Positions 36,382-43,613 of a DNA stretch of 64,000 bases are shown in pieces. The notes beneath the pieces are model-generated. The model worked only from the letters and a program-made list of their open reading frames with translations, had not been told where the DNA came from and ran no database searches. The position numbers and the translations under genes are program-made. The stretch lies in assembly GCF_030814835.1 (NCBI RefSeq), contig NZ_JAUSVS010000003.1, forward strand, positions 310,001 through 374,000. The letters are read 5' to 3'. The stretch comes from Caulobacter ginsengisoli (GTDB taxonomy: Bacteria; Pseudomonadota; Alphaproteobacteria; Caulobacterales; Caulobacteraceae). The number at the start of each line of letters is the position of its first letter. Positions within the stretch are counted from its first letter, which is position 1.

Positions 36382-36470
36382 GGGTCACATCCTTCTAAGA
36401 GCAATGCGGTTTCATGTTGCGAACCGATGACAGGCCGTAGCCCTGCCGTGGTCCGGAAGACCCGGAAATC
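36382..36470 (-). promoter_or_regulatory. ROSE-like RNA thermometer in the hsp20 leader
   Basis: On the minus strand the last part of the leader reads ttgctcttagaaggatgt (36387-36404), close to the ROSE hallmark UUGCUCCUU-GGAAGGAU. There the UUGCU strand masks the AGGA Shine-Dalgarno in an imperfect hairpin. Upstream are further small stems (cggtt/aaccg; caggc/gcctg), as in multi-hairpin ROSE elements of rhizobial small heat-shock genes. Melting on heat shock is inferred. Confidence 0.7.
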
Positions 36471-36483
36471 CAGCGCCTTCGAG

Positions 36484-36515
36484 ACCTAGGTGGTGAGCGA
36501 TTTGACGCGTTCAAG
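36484..36515 (-). promoter_or_regulatory. Candidate heat-shock (sigma-32) promoter for hsp20
   Basis: On the minus strand CTTGAA (36510-36515) is followed after about 17 bases by CACCTAGG. The -35 matches the sigma-32 CTTGAA core; the -10 match is only partial. The position gives a ~100-base leader that contains the ROSE-like element. Confidence 0.4.
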
Positions 36516-36592
36516 GGGCGGCCTAATTTTGACCCTACGACCATGGCGGAGTAAGCCCATGCGGTCTGTGTCGGGCGGGCCGGGGGCGTGAA

Positions 36593-37471
36593 ATGGCGGT
36601 TTTGGACACGGTGTTGCTGGCGCGGCGGGGCTTCCTTGGCGGGGCCGTGGCCGCGACTCTGGCCGCCTGTGGCAAGACGCCCTCCGCCAAGCCCGCCGCC
36701 GCCAAGGGCATCGAGACCATCGCCGACGCCGTGGCCGGCGACTGGCGCCTGCCGCAGGACAGGGCCCGCGACAAATGGCGCCACCCGGTCGAGAGCCTGA
36801 CCTTCTGGGGCCTCAAGCCCGGCATGACGGTGGTGGAATTCTGGCCGGGGGCCGGCTGGTACACCGACATCCTGGCGCCCTTCCTGGCCGCCACCGGCGG
36901 CAAGCTCTACGCCGCCAACCTGGAGCCGGACGAGGCGACGTCCAGCGAGATGGTCGAGGCCCTCAGCCGCCGGCTGGCCGAAAAGCCCAAGCTCTATGGC
37001 GAGGTGACCACCACCCAGTTCGGCGCGGCGAGCACGGCGCCGGTCGCTCCGGCCGGCTCGGCCGACCTGGTCCTCTTCCTGCGCAACGTCCACAACTGGA
37101 TGGCCGGCGGCATCGCCGACAAGGCCTTCCGCGAGGCCTTCGCCGCCCTCAAGCCCGGCGGCGTGCTGGGGATCGAGGAGCACCGCGCCAGGCCGGGCGG
37201 CATCCAGGATCCGCTCGCCGCCGACGGCTATGTCCAGCAGGCCTATGTGCTGCAGTTGGCTGAGGAGGCTGGGTTCAGGCTGGGCGGCGCCAGCGAGATC
37301 AACGCCAATCCGAAAGACGATACCAAGCACCCCTTCGGCGTCTGGACCCTGCCGCCAACCCGGCTGTCGGCCCCGCGCGGCGAACCGCCCAAGCCGGGCT
37401 TCGACCATTCGCAATACGACGCGATCGGGGAGAGCGATCGCATGACCCTCAAGCTGGTGAAACCGAAATGA
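36593..37471 (+). CDS. Exported SAM methyltransferase-like protein
   Basis: A 292-residue protein with a twin-arginine-type signal and lipobox: ARRGFLGGAVAATLAAC, so it may be a Tat-exported lipoprotein. The body is a class I methyltransferase-like fold, with motif I VVEFWPGAGWYTDILAPFL, then YAANLEPDE and a late LKPGGVLGIEEHRA. An exported SAM-dependent enzyme is unexpected, since SAM is not known to be supplied to the periplasm, so the activity is uncertain. It overlaps the next exported protein gene by 4 bases (ATGA), suggesting that they work together. Confidence 0.8.
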   Translation: MAVLDTVLLARRGFLGGAVAATLAACGKTPSAKPAAAKGIETIADAVAGDWRLPQDRARDKWRHPVESLTFWGLKPGMTVVEFWPGAGWYTDILAPFLAATGGKLYAANLEPDEATSSEMVEALSRRLAEKPKLYGEVTTTQFGAASTAPVAPAGSADLVLFLRNVHNWMAGGIADKAFREAFAALKPGGVLGIEEHRARPGGIQDPLAADGYVQQAYVLQLAEEAGFRLGGASEINANPKDDTKHPFGVWTLPPTRLSAPRGEPPKPGFDHSQYDAIGESDRMTLKLVKPK

Positions 37472-38115
37472 CCATTGACCGCCGCTTCCTGCTGGCCGGC
37501 CTGGCGACCGCCGCCGTCCCGGGCCTGGCCCTGGCCGAGTCCAAGACCATCCCGGCCAAGAAGATCTTCCAGTTCCTGGATCTCTACCTCGGCATCCCGC
37601 CGGCCGAACGCAACCGCTTCACCCTGGCCTACTATCTCAAGCGCGACGGCAAGCCCTGGAGCGGGGCGGGCTTCACCCTGATCGGGGCCAATGGCGTGCG
37701 CACGCCGCTGCCGGTGGGACCCAACGGCCGCTTCACCCGCACCCCGACCCTGGCCGACCTCAAGGCGGGCGCCCAGATCGAGATCACCGCCCAGGGCGAG
37801 GGCAAGTTCCAGCTCAACATGCAGATGGAGCCGCTCGTGCCTATGGCCGAGGTGATGAACGCCGGCGATTTCGCCGCCGCCATCGCCCAGTGCGGGACGG
37901 CCATCAAGAAGAACGCCGGGGTGCTGGGCTTCGCCGCGCCCAAGATCACCCAGGTGGCCTTCGTCGGGGTTCCGGCCGGGACCGCCGTGCTGCCGGGCGG
38001 CAAGACCGCCGCCCTGCCGCTGTTCAAGACCCTGCCGGCCTATAATCCCGCCAATCTGAAGGGCGCCAGCCAGCTCCGGTTCGCCAAGCCCCCCGCCCGC
38101 GCGGTGCTGGTCTAG
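37468..38115 (+). CDS. Exported protein of unknown function, coupled to the methyltransferase-like gene
   Basis: A 215-residue protein with a Tat-like signal (MTIDRRFLLAGLATAAVPGLALA). The mature part begins ESKTIPAKKIFQFLDLYLGIPPAERNRFTLAYYLKRDGKP and continues beta-rich with one cysteine. I do not recognise the family. The ATG overlaps the upstream TGA, and both proteins appear to be Tat exported, so they probably act together in the periplasm. A 118-base gap follows before the SCP2 gene. Confidence 0.78.
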   Translation: MTIDRRFLLAGLATAAVPGLALAESKTIPAKKIFQFLDLYLGIPPAERNRFTLAYYLKRDGKPWSGAGFTLIGANGVRTPLPVGPNGRFTRTPTLADLKAGAQIEITAQGEGKFQLNMQMEPLVPMAEVMNAGDFAAAIAQCGTAIKKNAGVLGFAAPKITQVAFVGVPAGTAVLPGGKTAALPLFKTLPAYNPANLKGASQLRFAKPPARAVLV

Positions 38116-38233
38116 GTTGACGGCGGGTAAGGTGGCGAGGGCGTCATCTTTTTGCTGTCACTGATGTCAGTTCGCTTGCCCAGAACGCCTCGCCAAGCTA
38201 TCCGGTTTGGGCGCGCAGCACAGGGAGGCATTC

Positions 38234-38542
38234 GTGTCGCAACTCCAAGAAATCACCGATCGGGTCAAAGCGGCCGTGGGCGATGACTCCGGTCTCGGCA
38301 AGAGCCTGAAGTTCGACCTCAAGGGCGACGGCTTCATCCATATCGACGGCGGAACGGTCACCAACGAAGACGCTCCGGCCGATCTGACCATGACCATCTC
38401 GCTCGCCGACCTGATCGAAATGGGCCAGGGCAAGCTGGACGCCACCATGGCCTTCATGAGCGGCCGCCTGAAGCTGTCGGACATGGGTCTTGCCATGTCG
38501 CTGCAGCCCAAGATGGGCGCCCTCTTCGCCAAGATGGCCTAA
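38234..38542 (+). CDS. SCP2 sterol-carrier domain protein
   Basis: A 102-residue single-domain lipid-binding protein of the SCP2 fold: KSLKFDLKGDGFIHIDGGTVTNEDAPADLTMTISLADLIEMGQGKLDATMAFMSGRLKLSGDMG-type pattern, ending in MGALFAKM. Such proteins bind fatty acyl chains or sterol-like lipids. The start is GTG at 38234-38236 with GGGAGG five bases upstream; an upstream in-frame reading has no ribosome site. It lies 8 bases before a lysophospholipase-like gene, so the pair is probably an operon for lipid handling. Confidence 0.88.
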   Translation: MSQLQEITDRVKAAVGDDSGLGKSLKFDLKGDGFIHIDGGTVTNEDAPADLTMTISLADLIEMGQGKLDATMAFMSGRLKLSDMGLAMSLQPKMGALFAKMA

Positions 38543-38550
38543 GCAATACA

Positions 38551-39498
38551 GTGACCGCGCCTCTGGTCGATATCCCCGAGGCGCCCGTTCCCGATCACGG
38601 AACGGCGGACTGGTTCAGCGGCGCGGATGGCTCACGCCTCCGCGCCGCTTTATTTTCGCCTGAAGGCAAGGCCCGTGGTTCGGTGGTCGTCAGCCCCGGC
38701 CGCAGCGAGCCCATCGAGAAGTATTTCGAGGTCGTCCAGGAACTGCTGGACCGCGGCTTTGTCGTCCTGGTCCACGACTGGCGCGGCCAGGGTCTGTCGC
38801 ACCGCCCGCTGGCCGACCGCTTCAAGGGCCACACCGCCGGAATGGCGGAATACCTCAGCGATTTCAAGATTCTGCTCGACCTCTACGAGCCGCGCCTGCC
38901 CAAGCCCTGGATCATGCTCAGCCATTCCATGGGCGGCTGCCTGACCGCCCTGGCCCTGGGCCATGGCGAGACCCGGTTCGCCGCCGCCCTGCTGTCGGCC
39001 CCGATGCTGGGCCTGCTGACCGGCGGGCAACCCAAACCGGTGGTGCGGCTGCTGACCTGGACGATGATGAAGACCGGCAAGGCGCAGGACTACATCCTGG
39101 GCGACCCCGGCAATCCGCACGACAACGATTTCGAGACCAACATCCTGACCCACGACAAGGCCCGGTTCGACCGCTTCCGGGCCCAGGTCGAGGCCAATCC
39201 GGACCTCAAGCTGGGGGCCGGCACCTGGAGCTGGCTTAACTTCGCCCTCGACGCCTCGGCCTGGCTGAAGAAGGACGCGGGCATGACCCGCATCGGCATT
39301 CCTGTGACGGTGATTGGGGCTGGCGAGGAACGCCTGGTGGACAACGCCGATCAGCGGGTGATCACGGCGCGGATTCCCAAAGGGAAGTACCTGGAGATTC
39401 CGGGCGCCTACCATGAGCTGCTGCAGGAAACCGACGACATCCGAGCGCAGGTGTGGCGGGAGTTCGATGCGTTGGCGGACGTGGCGGCCCCCAGATAA
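38551..39498 (+). CDS. Alpha/beta hydrolase, lysophospholipase (PldB)-like
   Basis: A 315-residue serine hydrolase of the lysophospholipase L2/monoglyceride-lipase type. Visible are VVSPGRSEPIEKYFEVVQELLDRGFVVLVHDWRGQGLSHR, the nucleophile elbow LSHSMGGCLT, a late acidic residue in GAGEERLVDNADQ and the His in GAYHELLQETD. No signal peptide is present. The start is GTG at 38551-38553, eight bases after the SCP2 stop. The product is likely cytoplasmic and acts on lysolipids or monoacylglycerols. A family R2 palindrome follows the stop. Confidence 0.88.
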   Translation: MTAPLVDIPEAPVPDHGTADWFSGADGSRLRAALFSPEGKARGSVVVSPGRSEPIEKYFEVVQELLDRGFVVLVHDWRGQGLSHRPLADRFKGHTAGMAEYLSDFKILLDLYEPRLPKPWIMLSHSMGGCLTALALGHGETRFAAALLSAPMLGLLTGGQPKPVVRLLTWTMMKTGKAQDYILGDPGNPHDNDFETNILTHDKARFDRFRAQVEANPDLKLGAGTWSWLNFALDASAWLKKDAGMTRIGIPVTVIGAGEERLVDNADQRVITARIPKGKYLEIPGAYHELLQETDDIRAQVWREFDALADVAAPR

Positions 39499-39500
39499 TT

Positions 39501-39638
39501 CCGCTCATCCCCGCGAAAGCGGGGACCCAGGTTTTTTCAATTGCGGGCTCGATGATCGCTCCGTCGGCTGGAAACAGGACGGGGAAACGGCGCTTCCCTC
39601 AAAAACGCCTGGGTCCCCGCTTTCGCGGGGATGAGCGG
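39501..39638. repeat. REPIN-like palindromic element, family R2, copy 1
   Basis: A 138-bp palindrome starting ccgctcat. Each arm is a REP hairpin with a 7-bp stem and GAAA loop (tccccgc-gaaa-gcgggga), followed by cccagg. Copy 2 at 56140-56277 has the same length in the opposite orientation, and even the loop aligns when reversed. The arm resembles, from memory, the widespread tcattcccgcgaaagcggga-type repeats of Neisseria and other bacteria. It sits between convergent genes. Confidence 0.9.
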
Positions 39639-39647
39639 GTTTAAGGG

Positions 39648-40451
39648 TCAGGCCAAGCCTGTAATGGCCACGGTGGCGTCCAGCGCCGCCCGATCCCCCG
39701 CCAGGACCATCGTCCCACCACTCTGCCCGATCGGCTGGCCCTTCCAGTCGCTGTGGAAGCCCCCCGCGCCCTCGATCACCGGCATGGCCGCCTCGACGTC
39801 CCAGCTTTTCAGGCCGGACTCCACCACCACGTCCATCGTCCCCGCCGCCACCATGGCATAGGCATAGGCGTCGCAGCCCAGGCGGGCCAGGCGCGTGGCC
39901 TTGCGCAGGTCGCGCCAGGCCTGGCGTTCGGCCGGATTGAAACAGGCTTCGGGATCGGTGGTGGCGATGATGGCGCGGCTGAAATCGGGACAGGGCCGGG
40001 TCTTCAGCGGCTGGCTAGAGCCGCGCGTCATCAGCCGCGAGCCGGCGGCCGAGCCGATATAGAGCTCGCCCAGATAGGGTTGGCCGATCGAGCCCAGGAC
40101 GGGCCGGCCCTGGAATCTCAGGCCGATGAGGGTGGTCCATAGCGGCAGGCCGCCGACAAAGGCGCGGGTGCCGTCGACGGGGTCCAGCACCCAGACGAAC
40201 TCGGCGTCCGGGCGGTCCTCGCCGTATTCCTCGCCGATCACCCCATGCTCGGGATGGCGTTCGGCGATCAGCTTGCGGATGGCGGCTTCGGCGCCGCGAT
40301 CGGCCTCGGTGACGGGGTCGAACCCTTGCGGGCCGCCCTTGTCCTCCAGGCCATGGTCGCCCCGGAACAGCGGCAGGATGACCGCCGAGGAGGCGCGGTT
40401 CAGTTCGACCAGGAAGGCGTCGAGCTCGGCGAGCTGGTTTGGCTGAAGCAT
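39648..40451 (-). CDS. Inositol-monophosphatase family, HisN-like histidinol-phosphatase
   Basis: A 267-residue metal-dependent phosphatase of the IMPase fold: GEEYGEDRPDAEFVWVLDPVDGTRAFVGGLPLW (metal site) and the late WDVEAAMPVIEGAGG. GTRAFVGGLPLW rather than GTxNF points to the HisN branch that dephosphorylates histidinol phosphate, although inositol or other sugar phosphates remain possible. The ATG at 40449-40451 is used; a TTG 12 codons upstream is an alternative. A hairpin ends only 2 bases before the ATG and may affect initiation. Confidence 0.87.
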   Translation of the reverse strand: MLQPNQLAELDAFLVELNRASSAVILPLFRGDHGLEDKGGPQGFDPVTEADRGAEAAIRKLIAERHPEHGVIGEEYGEDRPDAEFVWVLDPVDGTRAFVGGLPLWTTLIGLRFQGRPVLGSIGQPYLGELYIGSAAGSRLMTRGSSQPLKTRPCPDFSRAIIATTDPEACFNPAERQAWRDLRKATRLARLGCDAYAYAMVAAGTMDVVVESGLKSWDVEAAMPVIEGAGGFHSDWKGQPIGQSGGTMVLAGDRAALDATVAITGLA

Positions 40452-40452
40452 G

Positions 40453-40473
40453 GGGGAGCCTTTACGGCTCCCC
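40453..40473 (-). other. Hairpin directly before the HisN-like start codon
   Basis: An 8-bp perfect stem (ggggagcc / ggctcccc, loop tttac on the plus strand) lies between the XRE gene stop and the HisN-like ATG, ending 1-2 bases from it. It could be a weak terminator of the XRE gene or a structure controlling access to the HisN start. There is no T run. Confidence 0.45.
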
Positions 40474-40510
40474 GCACACCGATGCAAACCAACCGCGGGC
40501 GGATCGCGGT

Positions 40511-40900
40511 TTAGGCCGCGTCCGTCTCGCCGTTCAGCGACTTTGCCAGGTCGAGCAGACGCCGGCGGGGCCGTTCGCCCAGCTGGTAGTAGGCCCGGAT
40601 CAGGTCGAGGGTTTCCTTGCGGGCGAACATCTCGCCGCCGCCTTCGCCGTCATTGGCCGCGTCGCGGCGGTCCTGGTCGGAGAGGCCGTCGTAGAAATAG
40701 CCGACCGGCACTTCCAGCGCTTCGCTGAGTTGCCACAGGCGCGCCGCCGAGATGCGGTTGGCGCCGCACTCGTATTTCTGAATCTGTTGGAAGCGCACAC
40801 CCACGGTGCCCGCCAGTTGTTGCTGGGTCAGGCCCAGGAGACGGCGACGGCGGCGCAGCCGCTTGCCGAGGTGAACGTCGATGTCGTTGCCCATGGGCAT
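40511..40900 (-). CDS. XRE-family transcriptional regulator
   Basis: A 129-residue DNA-binding protein. The HTH is LGKRLRRRRRLLGLTQQQLAGTVGVRFQQIQKYECGANRISAARLWQLSEAL, followed by PVGYFYDGL and an acidic, Glu/Gly-rich linker to a C-terminal helix (TLDLIRAYYQLGERPRRRLLDLAKSL). This is the common alphaproteobacterial XRE type with a C-terminal tail, of which several are global regulators. The start could be Met1 (40898-40900) or Met3. It is divergent from the acyltransferase gene, with 133 bases between them. Confidence 0.88.
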   Translation of the reverse strand: MPMGNDIDVHLGKRLRRRRRLLGLTQQQLAGTVGVRFQQIQKYECGANRISAARLWQLSEALEVPVGYFYDGLSDQDRRDAANDGEGGGEMFARKETLDLIRAYYQLGERPRRRLLDLAKSLNGETDAA

Positions 40901-41033
40901 GGTAGCCCCCGCGTTGTTGGTCCGCCGACTGTCCCGAAACGAAACGGTCTGCCCTCTGGGTCGCAAGTCGCTTGCCAAGCGAAGGTTCACCACGCTGTTG
41001 CGCGCAGCAGGCGTCCCGACCTAGTTAAGACGG

Positions 41034-41963
41034 ATGAGCGACAAGCCTGTGTCATGGACCCGCGACCTCGCGTGGCGGATCGAAGCGGTCGGGTTCGACC
41101 TCTTCACCTTCCTGTTCCGCCTGATGCCGGTCGATTTCGCTTCGGGCGTGGTGGGGACGCTGTTCCGCTGGCTGGGCCCGCTGACCAAGACCCACAAGGT
41201 GGCGCGCGACAACATCCTGCTGGCCTTCCCGGACAAGGATCAGGCCTGGCGGGACAAGGTGCTGGCCGACCAGTGGGAGAACAACGGCCGCACCTTCGCC
41301 GAATTCCCGCTGATGGACCGCATCCGGCCCTCGACCGGTCGGGTCGAGCTGGTCAATGCCGAGCGGCTGCACCAGATCGCGGCCAACATGGAGCCGGTGG
41401 TGTTCGTCTCGGGCCACCTCTCCAACTGGGAGGTGATGCCGGCCGCCATCGTCGACAGCGGGGTCACCTGCCAGATGACCTATCGGGCGGCCAACAATCC
41501 GTATGTGGACAAGCGGATCAAGGAGAGCCGCTTCCGCTATGGCGTGCGGCTGTTTGCCCCCAAGGGCGGCGATGGCGCGCGCGAACTGCTCGAGGCCCTG
41601 GGCAAGGGCGAGTCGGTGGCGCTGATGAACGACCAGAAGTTCAATCGCGGCGGCGTCGCCCAGCCCTTCTTCGGGCGGGAGGTGATGACCGCGCCGGGGC
41701 CCTCACGCCTGGCCCTGAGGTTCGGCACGGTGCTGCAGCCGATGTCGGTACAGCGCACCAGGGGGGCCCGTTTCCGGGCCGTGGTCCACGACCCCATCGT
41801 GCTGGAAAAGACCGGCGACCGCACCGCCGACATCGCGGCCGGGGTGCTGAAGGTCAATCAGTTCATGGAAGAGCGCATCCGCGAGCGGCCCGAGGAATGG
41901 TTCTGGGTCCACCGCCGCTGGCCCAACGAGGCCTATGCGGAGCTGAGGGAAAAAGGCCTCTAA
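41034..41963 (+). CDS. Lysophospholipid/lipid A acyltransferase family protein (LpxL-like)
   Basis: A 309-residue inner-membrane-associated acyltransferase of the LpxL/HtrB family, which adds secondary acyl chains to lipid A or related lipids. The catalytic H-x4-E is HLSNWE (His128, Glu133), followed by MTYRAANNPYVDKRI, NDQKFNRGGVAQPFFG and the family end WFWVHRRW. A short N-terminal hydrophobic stretch would anchor it. The acceptor cannot be read from sequence. The stop overlaps the convergent response-regulator gene by 4 bases. Confidence 0.9.
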   Translation: MSDKPVSWTRDLAWRIEAVGFDLFTFLFRLMPVDFASGVVGTLFRWLGPLTKTHKVARDNILLAFPDKDQAWRDKVLADQWENNGRTFAEFPLMDRIRPSTGRVELVNAERLHQIAANMEPVVFVSGHLSNWEVMPAAIVDSGVTCQMTYRAANNPYVDKRIKESRFRYGVRLFAPKGGDGARELLEALGKGESVALMNDQKFNRGGVAQPFFGREVMTAPGPSRLALRFGTVLQPMSVQRTRGARFRAVVHDPIVLEKTGDRTADIAAGVLKVNQFMEERIRERPEEWFWVHRRWPNEAYAELREKGL

Positions 41964-42430
41964 GCCCGGGCCTTGACGGGCTCGTCTATGCCGCGGCGCA
42001 TCGGGCCGAAATAGTCGTCGGTGCGCACGAAGGGGCGGGGGTGGAAGATCACCGCATTGATCCGGTCGATGATCGAGCGGGCCGTCACCGGCTTGACCAC
42101 GAACTCGGTGACGCCGGAATCGCGGGCGTCGACCACGCGGCTGCGCTCGGCGAACCCGGTCATCATGATGATCGGCAGGTAGGGATTTTTGCTGTCGGTC
42201 GAGTTGCGGACCATGTGGGTGAACTCCACCCCGTCCAGCGGCTGCATGTGGAAGTCGACGATGGCCAGGTCGGCCGGCCAGTCACGCAGGATCTGCAGCG
42301 CCTCTGCCCCGTCATTGGCCTCACGAAGATGCGTAATGCCGACCCCCTTCAGGATCGCCACGATGATGGCCCGCATGTGCTGATTGTCATCAGCCAGCAG
42401 GACCTTCAATGAACCAAAGCCATCCGACAT
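41960..42430 (-). CDS. Single-domain response regulator
   Basis: A 156-residue CheY-like receiver with a C-terminal extension. Phosphorylation site residues are in place: Asp14/Asp15 in LLADDN, the phosphoacceptor Asp59 in AIVDFHM, Thr91 and Lys113 in VVKPV. The last ~35 residues (FHPRPFVRTDDYFGPMRRG) are a tail seen in many alphaproteobacterial stand-alone receivers, with no output domain. It probably acts through protein contacts; the partner kinase is not in the window. Confidence 0.92.
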   Translation of the reverse strand: MSDGFGSLKVLLADDNQHMRAIIVAILKGVGITHLREANDGAEALQILRDWPADLAIVDFHMQPLDGVEFTHMVRNSTDSKNPYLPIIMMTGFAERSRVVDARDSGVTEFVVKPVTARSIIDRINAVIFHPRPFVRTDDYFGPMRRGIDEPVKARA

Positions 42431-42539
42431 GCGGATAGTCCCCCAGACAGCCTGAAAGCGCGAACTCGTTCTGTACGCAGCGGTTCGCTTACATGGGGGC
42501 AGGTTATAGACCCAGGTGTCCTACTTTCCCGTTTACGCC

Positions 42540-43370
42540 TCAGGCGCCGGGCGCAGATATCCCCACCATGAGTAATGGGTCGAGGTTTCGCCCCCGCCAC
42601 TTCATCCGCCAGCAGAGATGCGGGCCGGTGGCCCGCCCCTCCTTACCGACAGAACCGATCAGATCGCCGGCCTGCACACGCTGGCCGGCCTGCACGACCA
42701 GCCGCGACTGGTGCAGGTAGAGGCTGATCAGGCCCTGGCCGTGATCGATCATGGTCAGGCCGCCGTCGAAATGCAGTCCTGCCTCGGCGAAGCAGACCTG
42801 GCCCGCGCAGGGGGCGTGGATCGGCGTTCCGGTCGGGGCGGCCAGGTCCGCGCCATAATGGGGCGTCTTGGGAACGCCATTGAGGATGCGCTGGCCGCCG
42901 AACCGGGCGCTCAGGCGGTATTTGTCGAGCGGCTGGCGGAAGCCGGCGCGGAAATCGTCGCTGTCGGCCTGGCTGGCGAACCCCACCCGCTTGCGGGCGG
43001 CCTCGGCCTTGATGCGGGCCAGAAGGTCGGGCGGAAAGTTGTCGACCTGGTTGTCGGGCAGGCCGTTGATGGCCTGGATGTCGAAATCGCCGGGGGCGAT
43101 GGAGAGCAGCTGCGAGGCCGGGCCCTGCTCGGTCTCGACCCGCAGCGAGCAGCTGGGGCCGCTGTCCCGATCGAAGCCGATGACGAAGAGGCCGCTGGCC
43201 GAGGCCTGGCCGACCGGCTCGTTGTCCACGAAGACGGCGGCCCGGGGCAGGGTGCGGCCGATGGCCATGCCGCCCTGGCGATAGCGGCCGGCGAGACGCA
43301 GCGGCGCGGCAGCGAAAGCCGGGCTGGCCGCCAGAACGAGACCGCCAGCCAGCAGCGCCCGCCTGTTCAG
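42540..43370 (-). CDS. M23/LytM-like peptidase-fold protein with a probable CTG start
   Basis: A secreted LytM-domain protein of 276 residues when CTG (43368-43370) is taken as the start. That reading adds a convincing Sec signal, NRRALLAGGLVLAASPAFA, and the RLAGRYRQGG lead-in; the first ATG (43266-43268) would delete both. The CTG overlaps the DUF2093 TGA as CTGA, and GGAAGGA lies about 9 bases upstream. The LytM core shows HYGADLAAP and LYLHQS, but the usual final HxH is GPHLC, so one zinc ligand is Cys. It may be a reduced or regulatory amidase-activator-like protein. Confidence 0.82.
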   Translation of the reverse strand: MNRRALLAGGLVLAASPAFAAAPLRLAGRYRQGGMAIGRTLPRAAVFVDNEPVGQASASGLFVIGFDRDSGPSCSLRVETEQGPASQLLSIAPGDFDIQAINGLPDNQVDNFPPDLLARIKAEAARKRVGFASQADSDDFRAGFRQPLDKYRLSARFGGQRILNGVPKTPHYGADLAAPTGTPIHAPCAGQVCFAEAGLHFDGGLTMIDHGQGLISLYLHQSRLVVQAGQRVQAGDLIGSVGKEGRATGPHLCWRMKWRGRNLDPLLMVGISAPGA

Positions 43371-43576
43371 GGGTTCAGTTCCTTCCAGCGCTGCAGCGCC
43401 TCGGCCGGGCCGGCATAGGCCTCCTGCAGCTCGGGGCTCCAGTAGCGCAGGGCGTCGAGCGGGATCTTCTTGCCGCTGATGGCGCAGACCACGAACTTGC
43501 CGGGCCGCAGCACCGCATAGTCGCCGTCGCCGTAATGGACCGTCGCCTGGCCCAGGTTGCTGTCGTAAGCGTTCAT
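43367..43576 (-). CDS. DUF2093 family protein
   Basis: A 69-residue small protein conserved in alphaproteobacteria next to xseA: HYGDGDYAVLRPGKFVVCAISGKKIPLDALRYWSPELQEAYA. It is beta-rich with one conserved Cys, probably cytoplasmic, and has no assigned function. It is translated just upstream of the M23-like gene, with which it shares a CTGA overlap, and lies 37 bases after xseA on the same strand. Confidence 0.9.
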   Translation of the reverse strand: MNAYDSNLGQATVHYGDGDYAVLRPGKFVVCAISGKKIPLDALRYWSPELQEAYAGPAEALQRWKELNP

Positions 43577-43613
43577 GCCGCCAATGTAGTCGCCCGGGCC
43601 CCTCCGGTCGAGG

